A stretch of DNA of 64,000 nucleotides from Firmicutes bacterium HGW-Firmicutes-11 (GTDB lineage Bacteria; Bacillota; Clostridia; Peptostreptococcales; Anaerovoracaceae). The position numbers were made by a program, and so were the translations under genes. The stretch's first letter is position 1. Every line of letters begins with the position of its first letter. Positions 51,439 to 59,552 of the stretch are shown here, one piece after another. The stretch spans positions 1 to 64,000 of the forward strand of contig PHAE01000008.1 of the NCBI GenBank assembly GCA_002840285.1, read 5' to 3'. A model generated the notes under the pieces. It saw nothing but the letters and a program-made list of their open reading frames with translations, did not search any database and was not told the DNA's origin.

Positions 51439-52318
51439 TCATTCCTCCCAAGGCTTCTTTCCAGTCGACTTCTGCAATCAATACGGCAATAAAAATGACG
51501 GCAAATGCTCCAATCATGATGGGGGTATAGCGTTCTCCCAGGAACGTGACTGCGATAAGGCTCCCGAATACGGTCTCCAGGTTGATCAAGATCGCTGCAT
51601 GGCTCGGCGACGTATATTTTTGACAAAACACCTGTATGATGAAACAAACAAATGTGATGATCACAGCAGCATACAGGATCGCCCAAATCACTTCCAACGT
51701 AACGGGTTGTCTGTCGGTATCGAACAACCCAAGAATCAAAAACAAAGCTCCTGCTGCACTAAACTGGATCCCGGCCAGCAGGATCGGGTCCTTATGAGGT
51801 GCAAAGATACCGATCACTGCGGTGTGGAAGGCAAAGCCGACTGCGCTTAGCAGCACCAAGCTGTCACCCAGATTCCATCCGGAAAACCCTCCCGGACCGA
51901 TCGAAAGCATCCCCAATCCAATGAGCATGATGAAACAGGCCAGCAAGATCTTTGCTTTTGGCCTCTCCTTGGTCATTGCCCAAAAGAGAAACGGCACCAT
52001 GATCACAAACGCGCTGGATATAAAAACCGCTTTTCCTGCGCCTGTATACTGAAGACCTATGGTCTGAAACAGCATTCCAAAGGTGAGAAAAGCGCCCATC
52101 AGGATGCCCGCTTTCCAGTCCGATTTGCTGGAAACCGCGAACCGGTGGCGAAAGATGACGAGGGCAAGCACCGCGGAAATCACAAATCGGAAGGTCAGAA
52201 ACTGTGTCGGCGACATTACTTCGACGACCACCTTTGTTACGGTATACCCGCTGCCCCATATCATAGCCATGAGCACGAGGATCAGATCTGCTTTTCTGGC
52301 TGTCATCTTCCCGTTCAT
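51428..52318 (-). CDS. EamA/DMT-superfamily transporter
   Basis: MNGKMTARKADLILVLMAMIWGSGYTVTKVVVEVMSPTQFLTFRFVISAVLALVIF...; duplicated EamA unit. Start chosen at 52318. Confidence 0.92.
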   Translation of the reverse strand: MNGKMTARKADLILVLMAMIWGSGYTVTKVVVEVMSPTQFLTFRFVISAVLALVIFRHRFAVSSKSDWKAGILMGAFLTFGMLFQTIGLQYTGAGKAVFISSAFVIMVPFLFWAMTKERPKAKILLACFIMLIGLGMLSIGPGGFSGWNLGDSLVLLSAVGFAFHTAVIGIFAPHKDPILLAGIQFSAAGALFLILGLFDTDRQPVTLEVIWAILYAAVIITFVCFIIQVFCQKYTSPSHAAILINLETVFGSLIAVTFLGERYTPIMIGAFAVIFIAVLIAEVDWKEALGGMNER

Positions 52319-52413
52319 ACGATCGGGTCCGCCTTTCCACTTCCATGATTGCACTTATTTTAGTTTACACTGGAACTGGCCATTGTCAACCAAAGACGCA
52401 GTAAATGCCCTTG

Positions 52414-52451
52414 GTTGTCTTTTTTAAATCCACATTGAATAAAAAGACAAC
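52414..52451. repeat. Inverted repeat 1: GTTGTCTTTTT...AAAAAGACAAC
   Basis: Perfect 11-bp arms, 38-bp span. Confidence 0.85.
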
Positions 52452-52497
52452 GATTTGTTATTATATTCCATTAATGGAAGGTAAAATATGGTATTTT

Positions 52498-52521
52498 GCT
52501 AATAAATATATATTTATTAGC
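52498..52521. repeat. 24-bp perfect palindrome GCTAATAAATATATATTTATTAGC
   Basis: Self-complementary across all 24 bases. Confidence 0.9.
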
Positions 52522-52567
52522 TTCCAAATAAATAAATATCCAAACATGACCCAAGACTGCCTTAAAT

Positions 52568-52605
52568 GTTGTCTTCTGAGTCAAATTCCGTCTGGAAAAG
52601 ACAAC
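52568..52605. repeat. Inverted repeat 2: GTTGTCTT...AAGACAAC
   Basis: Perfect 8-bp arms shared with inverted repeat 1; same 38-bp span. Confidence 0.8.
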
Positions 52606-52674
52606 CAGGCCTCCCAGGGTCCGGGCCTGGAGCTGAAGACCTGAAAGCCTGGAGGGTCAAGGTCAATAAGGAAG

Positions 52675-52708
52675 CGAAAGGCCGGCACCTCATGGTGCCG
52701 GCCTTTCG
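52675..52708 (-). terminator. Strong hairpin downstream of the amidohydrolase gene
   Basis: cgaaaggccggcacc-tcat-ggtgccggcctttcg; 15-bp perfect stem. Confidence 0.65.
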
Positions 52709-52761
52709 TTCACTCTGCCGTGTTTGTTTTGGTACAGTTCATTTGGGCGGCTTACGCTTTG

Positions 52762-54414
52762 TCAACGCGATCCTCGTTTGTAAATCACTTTTCCATCCAT
52801 GATCGTCATGTCGACATTGGCTTCCCGAATCTCCTGCGGAGACACCTGGAACAGATCCCGGTCTAAAATGACCACATCTGCCAGCATTCCGACGGCAAGC
52901 GTACCCAGTTCCTTTTCCCGACTCACGCCGTAGGCGGAGCCATAGGTGTACCCCCGGATCAGTTCCGCTACCGTCAGCTTTTCCGTCGGATTCCATCCAC
53001 CGACCGGAAGGCCGTCGTCGTGAAGTCGCGTGAGTCCTCGATGGATGCCATAGAAAGGATTATTGTCCACGACAGGACAATCGCTTCCCAGAGACAAGAC
53101 TCCGGTCGCGTTGAGCAGGCGTCGGAAGGGCCAGGTCTTGCCTGCTCTTTCTTCGCCGAGCACATATCGGTACTCTTCTCCCTCCCAGGTCGGCATGAGA
53201 CCGACATGCTCCGGTTGGACCGAGGGCACGATTCCTAATTCTCCAAACCTTGGGATATCCTCATCGGTAACGAGCTCGGCATGCTCAATGGCATGCCTTG
53301 CTTTGTTCGGTCCATAAGTTTTGATCGCGCGTTCGAAACAGTCCAACGTGAATCGGATCGCCCGATCCCCGATAGCGTGAATTTTGACGGACAAACCAAG
53401 GCGATGCCCTTCCAGGATACCATCTTCGATGCGGTCCAGCTCGCAAAGCTGAAATCCCCGGTTGCCTGGAGCGTCGGTATAATCCTCCAGCATCAGGGCA
53501 GTGTGAGTGATCGGAACACCGTCAACAAACTGTTTTAAAAGATTTGCACGCACCTTGTCTCCGGTACAGGTTTCTGCATCCCTGGCTGCTTGCTCAAGAT
53601 CGCCGAACAGATCCGACGCCGCATGGATCCGAACCGTCAGTTCTCCTTTTTCTTCCATCGCTTTGTAGGTCGACAAGCGTCCCAGATTTGCTCCAAAATA
53701 GGGTTGCACATCTACCAGCGAGGTGATCCCAAGCGGAGCTGCAGCATCCATGTACGCCTTGAGAAATCGCTTTTCCTGATTCATGGTCAGATCAAGGCTA
53801 TGTTCTCCAACCAGCGCCACTGCGCTTTCGTACAGAAATCCAGCCGGTTCTCCGTTTTCCAGACGGGCGATCTCGCCACCGAATGGATCGGGAGTATCTT
53901 TGTCGACTCCGGCGATCCGTAGCGCTTCGCTGTTGACCCAGGCGCCGTGAGCTTCTGCATTGAGCAGAAAGACCGGCCGATCGGGAAAATACCGATCCAA
54001 GGTCTCTTTCTTCGGCAAGACTTTGTCATCCCAGAACACGTGGTACCAGTTGAATCCGTAGACCCACCCTTCGCTCGGGTGGGCTGTCTCATACTCGTAC
54101 AGCATCTTTGCCGCTTCCTCTTCGGATTTGGCGGTTCCCATGTTGACGAAACACTTGTACATGCCCGCCAGGATCAGATGGGTGTGGCTGTCATGGAACC
54201 CAGGTACGACAAGGCGCTTCCCGGCATCGATGATCATTGTGTCCGGTCCGATGAATTTATCCACGCCGTCCTTTGCTCCCACGCCTACGATTCGGTTGCC
54301 TTTGATCGCAACAAACCCTGGTTTGGGAGCATCGGATATACTGTCAAAAATGGCTTCTCCTTGAATGACTATGCCTGCCGCTTGTGTCATTTCTTTCATT
54401 TCTTCCTCCATCAT
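52762..54414 (-). CDS. Amidohydrolase family protein (YtcJ-like, amidohydrolase 3)
   Basis: VVPGFHDSHTHLILAGMYKCFVNMGTAKSEEEA...AHGAWVNSEALRIAGVDKDTPDPFGGEI...KIHAIGDRAIRFTLDCFE...RHAIEHAELVTDEDIPRFGELGIVPSVQPEH...SLGSDCPV. Confidence 0.93.
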   Translation of the reverse strand: MMEEEMKEMTQAAGIVIQGEAIFDSISDAPKPGFVAIKGNRIVGVGAKDGVDKFIGPDTMIIDAGKRLVVPGFHDSHTHLILAGMYKCFVNMGTAKSEEEAAKMLYEYETAHPSEGWVYGFNWYHVFWDDKVLPKKETLDRYFPDRPVFLLNAEAHGAWVNSEALRIAGVDKDTPDPFGGEIARLENGEPAGFLYESAVALVGEHSLDLTMNQEKRFLKAYMDAAAPLGITSLVDVQPYFGANLGRLSTYKAMEEKGELTVRIHAASDLFGDLEQAARDAETCTGDKVRANLLKQFVDGVPITHTALMLEDYTDAPGNRGFQLCELDRIEDGILEGHRLGLSVKIHAIGDRAIRFTLDCFERAIKTYGPNKARHAIEHAELVTDEDIPRFGELGIVPSVQPEHVGLMPTWEGEEYRYVLGEERAGKTWPFRRLLNATGVLSLGSDCPVVDNNPFYGIHRGLTRLHDDGLPVGGWNPTEKLTVAELIRGYTYGSAYGVSREKELGTLAVGMLADVVILDRDLFQVSPQEIREANVDMTIMDGKVIYKRGSR

Positions 54415-54417
54415 CGG

Positions 54418-55299
54418 TCAGTCGCGGATGGAAAGCTTAAGGATTTCACCATAACTGTCGACGCGCCGGTCACGGTGAAACTGAAGAATGTCTCTTGCCC
54501 GTTTGATTTCATCCAGATCCAGTTCGGCAACGATCAGATCCTCTTCATTGCGTTTTCCTTCTGCGATCAGGTTTCCCCAGGGGTCGGAAACAAAACTTCG
54601 GCCATAAAACTCCATGAAACCGCTTCCGTCGGCTGCATCTTCTTTCCCGACCCGGTTACAAGCGCATACATAGAAATTGTTGTGGATCCCATGAGCTTTG
54701 ACGCCGTCGACCCAGGTTTGTGATGTATCCAGATCCGGATTGTCCGGTTCCGAACCGATCGCCGAGGGATAGAAGATGAAATCAGCGCCTTTGATTGCCA
54801 GGATACGGGACGGTTCCGGGAACCATTCGTCCCAACAGATCAACACTCCAAAGGTGCCGTATTTGGTTTTCCAGACATGGTAAGGAGAATCGCCCGGTGT
54901 GAAGTAATACTTTTCGATGTATTGCGGTCCTTCCGGGATATGATGTTTGCGATAGACTCCCAGTAGCGATCCATCAGCATCAATGACAGCTGCGCTGTTG
55001 TAATAGACGCCATCCATGGCATATTCGTAAAAACAGCTGACGATCACGACATCCAGTTCCTTCGCCAAAGACATCATCGCCTGATTGGACGGACCATCGA
55101 CCGGTTCCGCCCAGTCGTATTTCGTGTAGTCGATGATCTGTGCGAAATACTGGCCTCGGAACAGTTCCTGCGTACAGATGATTTTTGCGCCTTTTTCTGC
55201 TAGTGCACGTATCTGCTCTGCTGCTTTTTCAACATTCTTGTCTCGATCGATGTCACAGGCAAACTGGGTCATACCGATTTTCACTTTTCCTTTGTTCAT
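54418..55299 (-). CDS. Nitrilase-superfamily amidase, N-carbamoylputrescine amidase-like
   Basis: KIGMTQFACDIDRDKNVEKAAEQIRALAEKGAKIICTQELFRGQYF...YRKHHIPEGPQYIEKYYFTPGD...FGVLICWDEWFPEPSRILA (E-K-C triad). Confidence 0.9.
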   Translation of the reverse strand: MNKGKVKIGMTQFACDIDRDKNVEKAAEQIRALAEKGAKIICTQELFRGQYFAQIIDYTKYDWAEPVDGPSNQAMMSLAKELDVVIVSCFYEYAMDGVYYNSAAVIDADGSLLGVYRKHHIPEGPQYIEKYYFTPGDSPYHVWKTKYGTFGVLICWDEWFPEPSRILAIKGADFIFYPSAIGSEPDNPDLDTSQTWVDGVKAHGIHNNFYVCACNRVGKEDAADGSGFMEFYGRSFVSDPWGNLIAEGKRNEEDLIVAELDLDEIKRARDILQFHRDRRVDSYGEILKLSIRD

Positions 55300-55318
55300 T
55301 TGAAGCTAGCTCCTTTCT

Positions 55319-56686
55319 CTATGCAATTATGCCTGCAATCACAAACGCAATGAACCCTAGCGCAAGGGGCAGCGCGAGGATCGGAAGCACAGCTCTTGCA
55401 TAGTCGGAATTTCTGATTTGCGTGGAGGCACAGGTCAAAGTGACCGCATCGCTGTAGAAACAGCTGTGGCTGCCAAATGCCGCGCCTGAAATGACTGCAC
55501 CGCAAGCCAGCAGAAGATTGACGTCCATTGAGATGGAAAGCGGTACGATGATCGGGAACGCGATGGCGGCGACGCCCCAGAAGCTTCCGGTGGCAAAGGC
55601 GAGGAATCCGATCACTAAGAATGAGATCGCCGGCATCATTACCGGACTCAGGATCGGTTCGACTTTTTCAATGACATAAGGAGTGAGACCAAGGGCATCG
55701 TTTGCCTGTTGCAGGAAGAACGCAGCGCAGACGATAGCAAGCACAAGAACCATATCCATAAATCCACTGATTGCCGTATCACCATATTCCGCCGGCTTCA
55801 TCAACCGCTGCGGTGCGTAAAGAACGACACAGCTTACGATAGCTATGATCACGCCGATCAACATATCGGATGTGACCATTACAACTCCACCGAGGATCAA
55901 CATGGGAATGATAAAATTCATTGCCCTGGGTTTCTTGTCGAATGTTTTTACGATCTGTGTCTCTTCTTCTGCGATCTGCAGGGTGCTGTCCGGGAACGTC
56001 TGTCCTGTCTCCAAAACTCTTTGTTCCACTTTCTTCATCGGTCCCCAAATAGGAATCACTTTAAGAATCAGAAGCGGAACCACGAGAACTGCGACCCAGC
56101 CATAGAGAATGAACGGGATCGTGCTGATATAGGTCGCTGTTCCCATGCCTGCTTCCGCAGCTCCGGAAGCTTCCAGTTGGCCGGCCATGAAAGCAGACCA
56201 TGTGGAAAATGGAATGAGTACGCACACGGTGGCACCGGTGGAGTTGATGACATAGGCAAGAAATTCTCTTGGTACTCCATATTTATCGGTGACTTTTCTC
56301 ATTGCCGTACCGACTGCCAGTGCATTCAGGTAGTCATCGATGAACACGATGATCCCAAGGATCCATGTGCCGATCAATGCAGACTTCCTGTTCTTCACCA
56401 GGCGGGATGCGATATCGGAAAAGCCGAGGGCGCCTCCAGATTTTTCCAGCAAGGCCACCAGACTTCCGAACAAGCCACACACCAGAATGACCCAGACGGT
56501 CACACCGTCCATCATGACCACGTACACTGCGTCCAGCCATGCATAGAAGAAGTTCGTGCCTTCCAGGATGATAAATCCGATGACCGAGCCTAAAAGCAAT
56601 GGCTCCAGGGTCCGTCTTGTGAAAAGGGCCGTGATGATAACGACCGCTGCCGGGATCAGACTTAATGCTCCATAATGATCCATCAT
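55319..56686 (-). CDS. Na+/H+ antiporter NhaC-family transporter
   Basis: 455 aa; LIPAAVVIITALFTRRTLEPLLLGSVIGFIILEG...FIDDYLNALAVGTAMRKVTDKYGVPREFLAYVINSTGATVCVLIPFSTWSAFMAGQ...AFGSHSCFYSDAVTLTCASTQI. Confidence 0.9.
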   Translation of the reverse strand: MMDHYGALSLIPAAVVIITALFTRRTLEPLLLGSVIGFIILEGTNFFYAWLDAVYVVMMDGVTVWVILVCGLFGSLVALLEKSGGALGFSDIASRLVKNRKSALIGTWILGIIVFIDDYLNALAVGTAMRKVTDKYGVPREFLAYVINSTGATVCVLIPFSTWSAFMAGQLEASGAAEAGMGTATYISTIPFILYGWVAVLVVPLLILKVIPIWGPMKKVEQRVLETGQTFPDSTLQIAEEETQIVKTFDKKPRAMNFIIPMLILGGVVMVTSDMLIGVIIAIVSCVVLYAPQRLMKPAEYGDTAISGFMDMVLVLAIVCAAFFLQQANDALGLTPYVIEKVEPILSPVMMPAISFLVIGFLAFATGSFWGVAAIAFPIIVPLSISMDVNLLLACGAVISGAAFGSHSCFYSDAVTLTCASTQIRNSDYARAVLPILALPLALGFIAFVIAGIIA

Positions 56687-56855
56687 TGTACCTCCTTAAA
56701 AAAATAGTAAAAGTTCAGAATACTCTAATTAATATATAGCAATTGCCATGCCAACGTTGGATCGTTACAATTTGGACCGTCGCCTTCAACATGATGTATC
56801 ACAATTGATACGATTTTGCTCCTCCCAGGGAAAACGGGTGAAAAATAAACGAAAA

Positions 56856-56885
56856 AGACAGTGTCTCTCCAAAGATACACTGTCT
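56856..56885 (-). terminator. Intrinsic terminator ending the B12/GGDEF operon
   Basis: Minus strand AGACAGTGTATCT-TTGG-AGAGACACTGTCT followed by TTTTC; 13-bp stem with one mismatch. Confidence 0.8.
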
Positions 56886-56918
56886 CCATATGGTTACATT
56901 TATGAACTATCAAAGATA

Positions 56919-57449
56919 TTACTGCCGTGCTTTTTGTATCCGTTGTCCAATATTTCGTGCTAAAAACAATTGGCCGATGGAAACGACCGCCCCCTCAAAT
57001 AACAATATCCCTGCATAAACGATCCTATTGTTGTCCAGGACTCCCATCAGTAAGGCAAACATATGGGTGGAAAGCAGCAGATCTGTCAGAAGGATCCCAA
57101 CGAGAAATCCCACGGAATTGGCAATCGTCAGAATCGGGACCGAGATCCACATCTTAAGTTTTAAAAGCAACGGCAATACCATCGCAACCAGAAAACATAT
57201 CAGAAGGAACACCATCTGCAATTTGAAAAACAAGAAACACAGCAGAGCCACCAATCCGAACACTGCAGCTTTTTCCACCGGCTTCGTTCTCACTGTTCCA
57301 AGGTGCAAAGCGATGGGCACGAGAAATGCGTTGAAGATATTGGTCACGCCTTTGAACATCGAAAAGGAAACGATGATAAGGGCGATCGCCAGAGCCCCTC
57401 GTGTGATACTCTTTGTATTAATTCGCCCATTCCCCCTTTTCTCGCTCAT
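56919..57449 (-). CDS. Small polytopic membrane protein of unknown function (last gene of the operon)
   Basis: MSEKRGNGRINTKSITRGALAIALIIVSFSMFKGVTNIFNAFLVPIALHLGTVR...; several TM helices, ECF-S/DUF2232-like look. Start at 57449 overlaps the GGDEF gene end. Confidence 0.7.
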   Translation of the reverse strand: MSEKRGNGRINTKSITRGALAIALIIVSFSMFKGVTNIFNAFLVPIALHLGTVRTKPVEKAAVFGLVALLCFLFFKLQMVFLLICFLVAMVLPLLLKLKMWISVPILTIANSVGFLVGILLTDLLLSTHMFALLMGVLDNNRIVYAGILLFEGAVVSIGQLFLARNIGQRIQKARQ

Positions 57450-58458
57450 ACTCCGAAGGATCAAACCTGCTATATCTGTTTTTTCCATTTCTTTTCGCCT
57501 GATACATGGCGAAATCGGCATATTCGATCAGATCGTAAATTTCTTCGGTATCGATCCCGAATACTGCCATCCCCGCGCTGATGGAAATCGGTATTTCATG
57601 TGTTTCAACGACTACTGGTTCCCTCAATACATGAGTCTGTAGCGCAGCCCAAAGGTCGGCGATGTCCTCGTCGTTCACATCCGGAAGTCCGTAGGTGAAT
57701 AGTCCGAACTCATCCCCCGAGATCCGCATCAGGATCGTATCAGTAAAAGGCAAGCTCCTGAGTCGATCTGCAAACGCGATCAAATAGCCGTCTCCGACAC
57801 GATGTCCGAAGGTATCGTTGACCTGTTTGAACGCATCGATGTCAACAAAGGTGAAAACCCCCAGCTTCCCGGGATTTTTTTTGATCGCCAGCTCGATTTC
57901 CGCCCGATATTGATACCTGCTGACCAGTCCTGTCAAGGCGTCTTTCACAAGACGATTGCTTAGATCTTCATTCAGTCGCTTCAACTGCGCGTTGGCCTTT
58001 TCCAGATTCCGCCTCGTGTTGGTCAACTCGTTGTTCAAGAATTGAATGTTCTCAAACTGATAGCGGGTCGCCTCACTGTTGTCAAATTTGATTTTTTTAT
58101 GCAATTCTCGATTGATCTGCATAAAGCGGTTGATGATGCTTTTGTATTCGCTTGCGTTGCTGTTTTCATCGAACAGCAACGTATCTGCTCCAAATACCAG
58201 GAATCGGGTTTCTTCCAGGGGAAGGACACAAAAGCGCACCGTTGCGCCATGCCCCACCAATGACAGAGGCCTTCCACAATGCAGCACATCGCTTTCGGGA
58301 GTGATGGAATCGAATAATTGGATCAACTCCGGTCGTTCCTCTGAGGAAAATAAATCGAAAAACGAGTGATCGACCGCAGGAACAATGTACGCCGGCTGAC
58401 TCCACCGGACATCACAGATCATGCCAGTCCTCTCGATGGTGATCAGAAAATGGATCAT
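57418..58458 (-). CDS. GGDEF-domain protein (putative diguanylate cyclase)
   Basis: C-term KDALTGLVSRYQYRAEIELAIKKNPGKLGVFTFVDIDAFKQVNDTFGHRVGDGYLIAFADRL...ILMRISGDEFGLF (SGDEF variant), coiled coil and novel N-term. Start ATG 58458 overlaps the upstream stop (TAATG). Confidence 0.9.
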   Translation of the reverse strand: MIHFLITIERTGMICDVRWSQPAYIVPAVDHSFFDLFSSEERPELIQLFDSITPESDVLHCGRPLSLVGHGATVRFCVLPLEETRFLVFGADTLLFDENSNASEYKSIINRFMQINRELHKKIKFDNSEATRYQFENIQFLNNELTNTRRNLEKANAQLKRLNEDLSNRLVKDALTGLVSRYQYRAEIELAIKKNPGKLGVFTFVDIDAFKQVNDTFGHRVGDGYLIAFADRLRSLPFTDTILMRISGDEFGLFTYGLPDVNDEDIADLWAALQTHVLREPVVVETHEIPISISAGMAVFGIDTEEIYDLIEYADFAMYQAKRNGKNRYSRFDPSEYEREKGEWAN

Positions 58459-59534
58459 TACTGGCTCTCCCCAAGAACGATCGTCTGGTTTGCCCAAGCA
58501 ATCAACTGGATCGCATTGTCCGTCGAAACGTCGACCCCCCATTTTTTCCAAAGATGATCGGTCTGCCGGAACGCCCTTCCTCCTACGGCGATCTTCAGCT
58601 CCGGAAACCGTTTTTTGATTTCCAGCACAAGTTTATGACAATCGATGATGTGTTGCGGCATAGTGACTGATAGACCAACAAGATGCGGCTGGAATTCTTC
58701 GATGCTGTGTAGGATCGCATCGATCGGGGCCGCCGATCCCAGATAATGGCTGTCCCAGCCATTATACTCAAAGAGATCAGAGACCATGCGAATTCCCATC
58801 TCATGAAGTTCACTACCCACGCAGCAGGTCAGAACCCGATGACCGTGCTTGGCCTGGCTGAAAATCAAGGGATAGAACTGAGAGAGCGCGGCTTGCGTCG
58901 TCGATGTGCAATAGTGTTCCTTGTCCACCGTGATCTCATGTCTGTGCCAAAGATCGCCTACTTCATACATGGCGGCCTGTAAAATGTCGATGTAGACATC
59001 TTCCAGTGAGATCCCGCTCTTGACTGCCCGATCCACCAGACCGACGGCAGCCCTTGTGTTGTTTTGCATCATGTAATCCAGATACTCGCGTTTCCATGCG
59101 TCGTGCCTTCCCCTTGTGAAAGGAAACGAAGGATCAAACTCAGCACATGCTGTTTTTGTAGCTTCTATGGCGCGATCCAGGTGGTATGCAGCCTTTTGGC
59201 CCTTCTCTTCCGGAAAAACTTTGAACAGCTCTTCCTTCAGAATCTTGTAATGATCGATCATATGATCCCGGATTCGCTCTTTGTCCAGTTCTTTCATAAA
59301 ATGGCAGAGCAAATAATAGATCCACACCGCATAATTATTGAACACCCGCTCGTCGTCGTATTCCATTGCGGTCTCCAGGTAGCTGAGATTATACAGGATG
59401 TCGTTGTACATTTCCCGTTTTCTCCGATCGTCATACTCGGATTCCAATCGTGTATCCTCTGCAAATTGTCGATTGTACACGTTTCTGGCCAACGCAGCCG
59501 TTTGTTCGCTGCTGTCCAAAAATAGCAGACTCAT
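58458..59534 (-). CDS. Cobalamin B12-binding sensor protein with CarH-like W-x9-EH motif
   Basis: Helical N-term; B12-binding-2-like YIDILQAAMYEVGDLWHRHEITVDKEHYCTSTTQAALSQFYPLIF; Rossmann domain with ExHxxG: VGSELHEMGIRMVSDLFEYNGWDSHYLGSAAPIDAILHSIEEFQPHLVGLSVTMPQH. Confidence 0.88.
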   Translation of the reverse strand: MSLLFLDSSEQTAALARNVYNRQFAEDTRLESEYDDRRKREMYNDILYNLSYLETAMEYDDERVFNNYAVWIYYLLCHFMKELDKERIRDHMIDHYKILKEELFKVFPEEKGQKAAYHLDRAIEATKTACAEFDPSFPFTRGRHDAWKREYLDYMMQNNTRAAVGLVDRAVKSGISLEDVYIDILQAAMYEVGDLWHRHEITVDKEHYCTSTTQAALSQFYPLIFSQAKHGHRVLTCCVGSELHEMGIRMVSDLFEYNGWDSHYLGSAAPIDAILHSIEEFQPHLVGLSVTMPQHIIDCHKLVLEIKKRFPELKIAVGGRAFRQTDHLWKKWGVDVSTDNAIQLIAWANQTIVLGESQ

Positions 59535-59552
59535 AACCGTGATCCCCTCTCA

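Noticed and set aside
52600-52670. Possible guanidine (ykkC) riboswitch, suggested by CCAGGGTCCGGGCC near a DMT transporter
   Set aside because: I could not match the consensus core; kept only as an unexplained structured region.
55709-56593. 294-aa plus-strand ORF
   Set aside because: Antisense to the NhaC-family gene; His/Cys/Asp-rich shadow composition.
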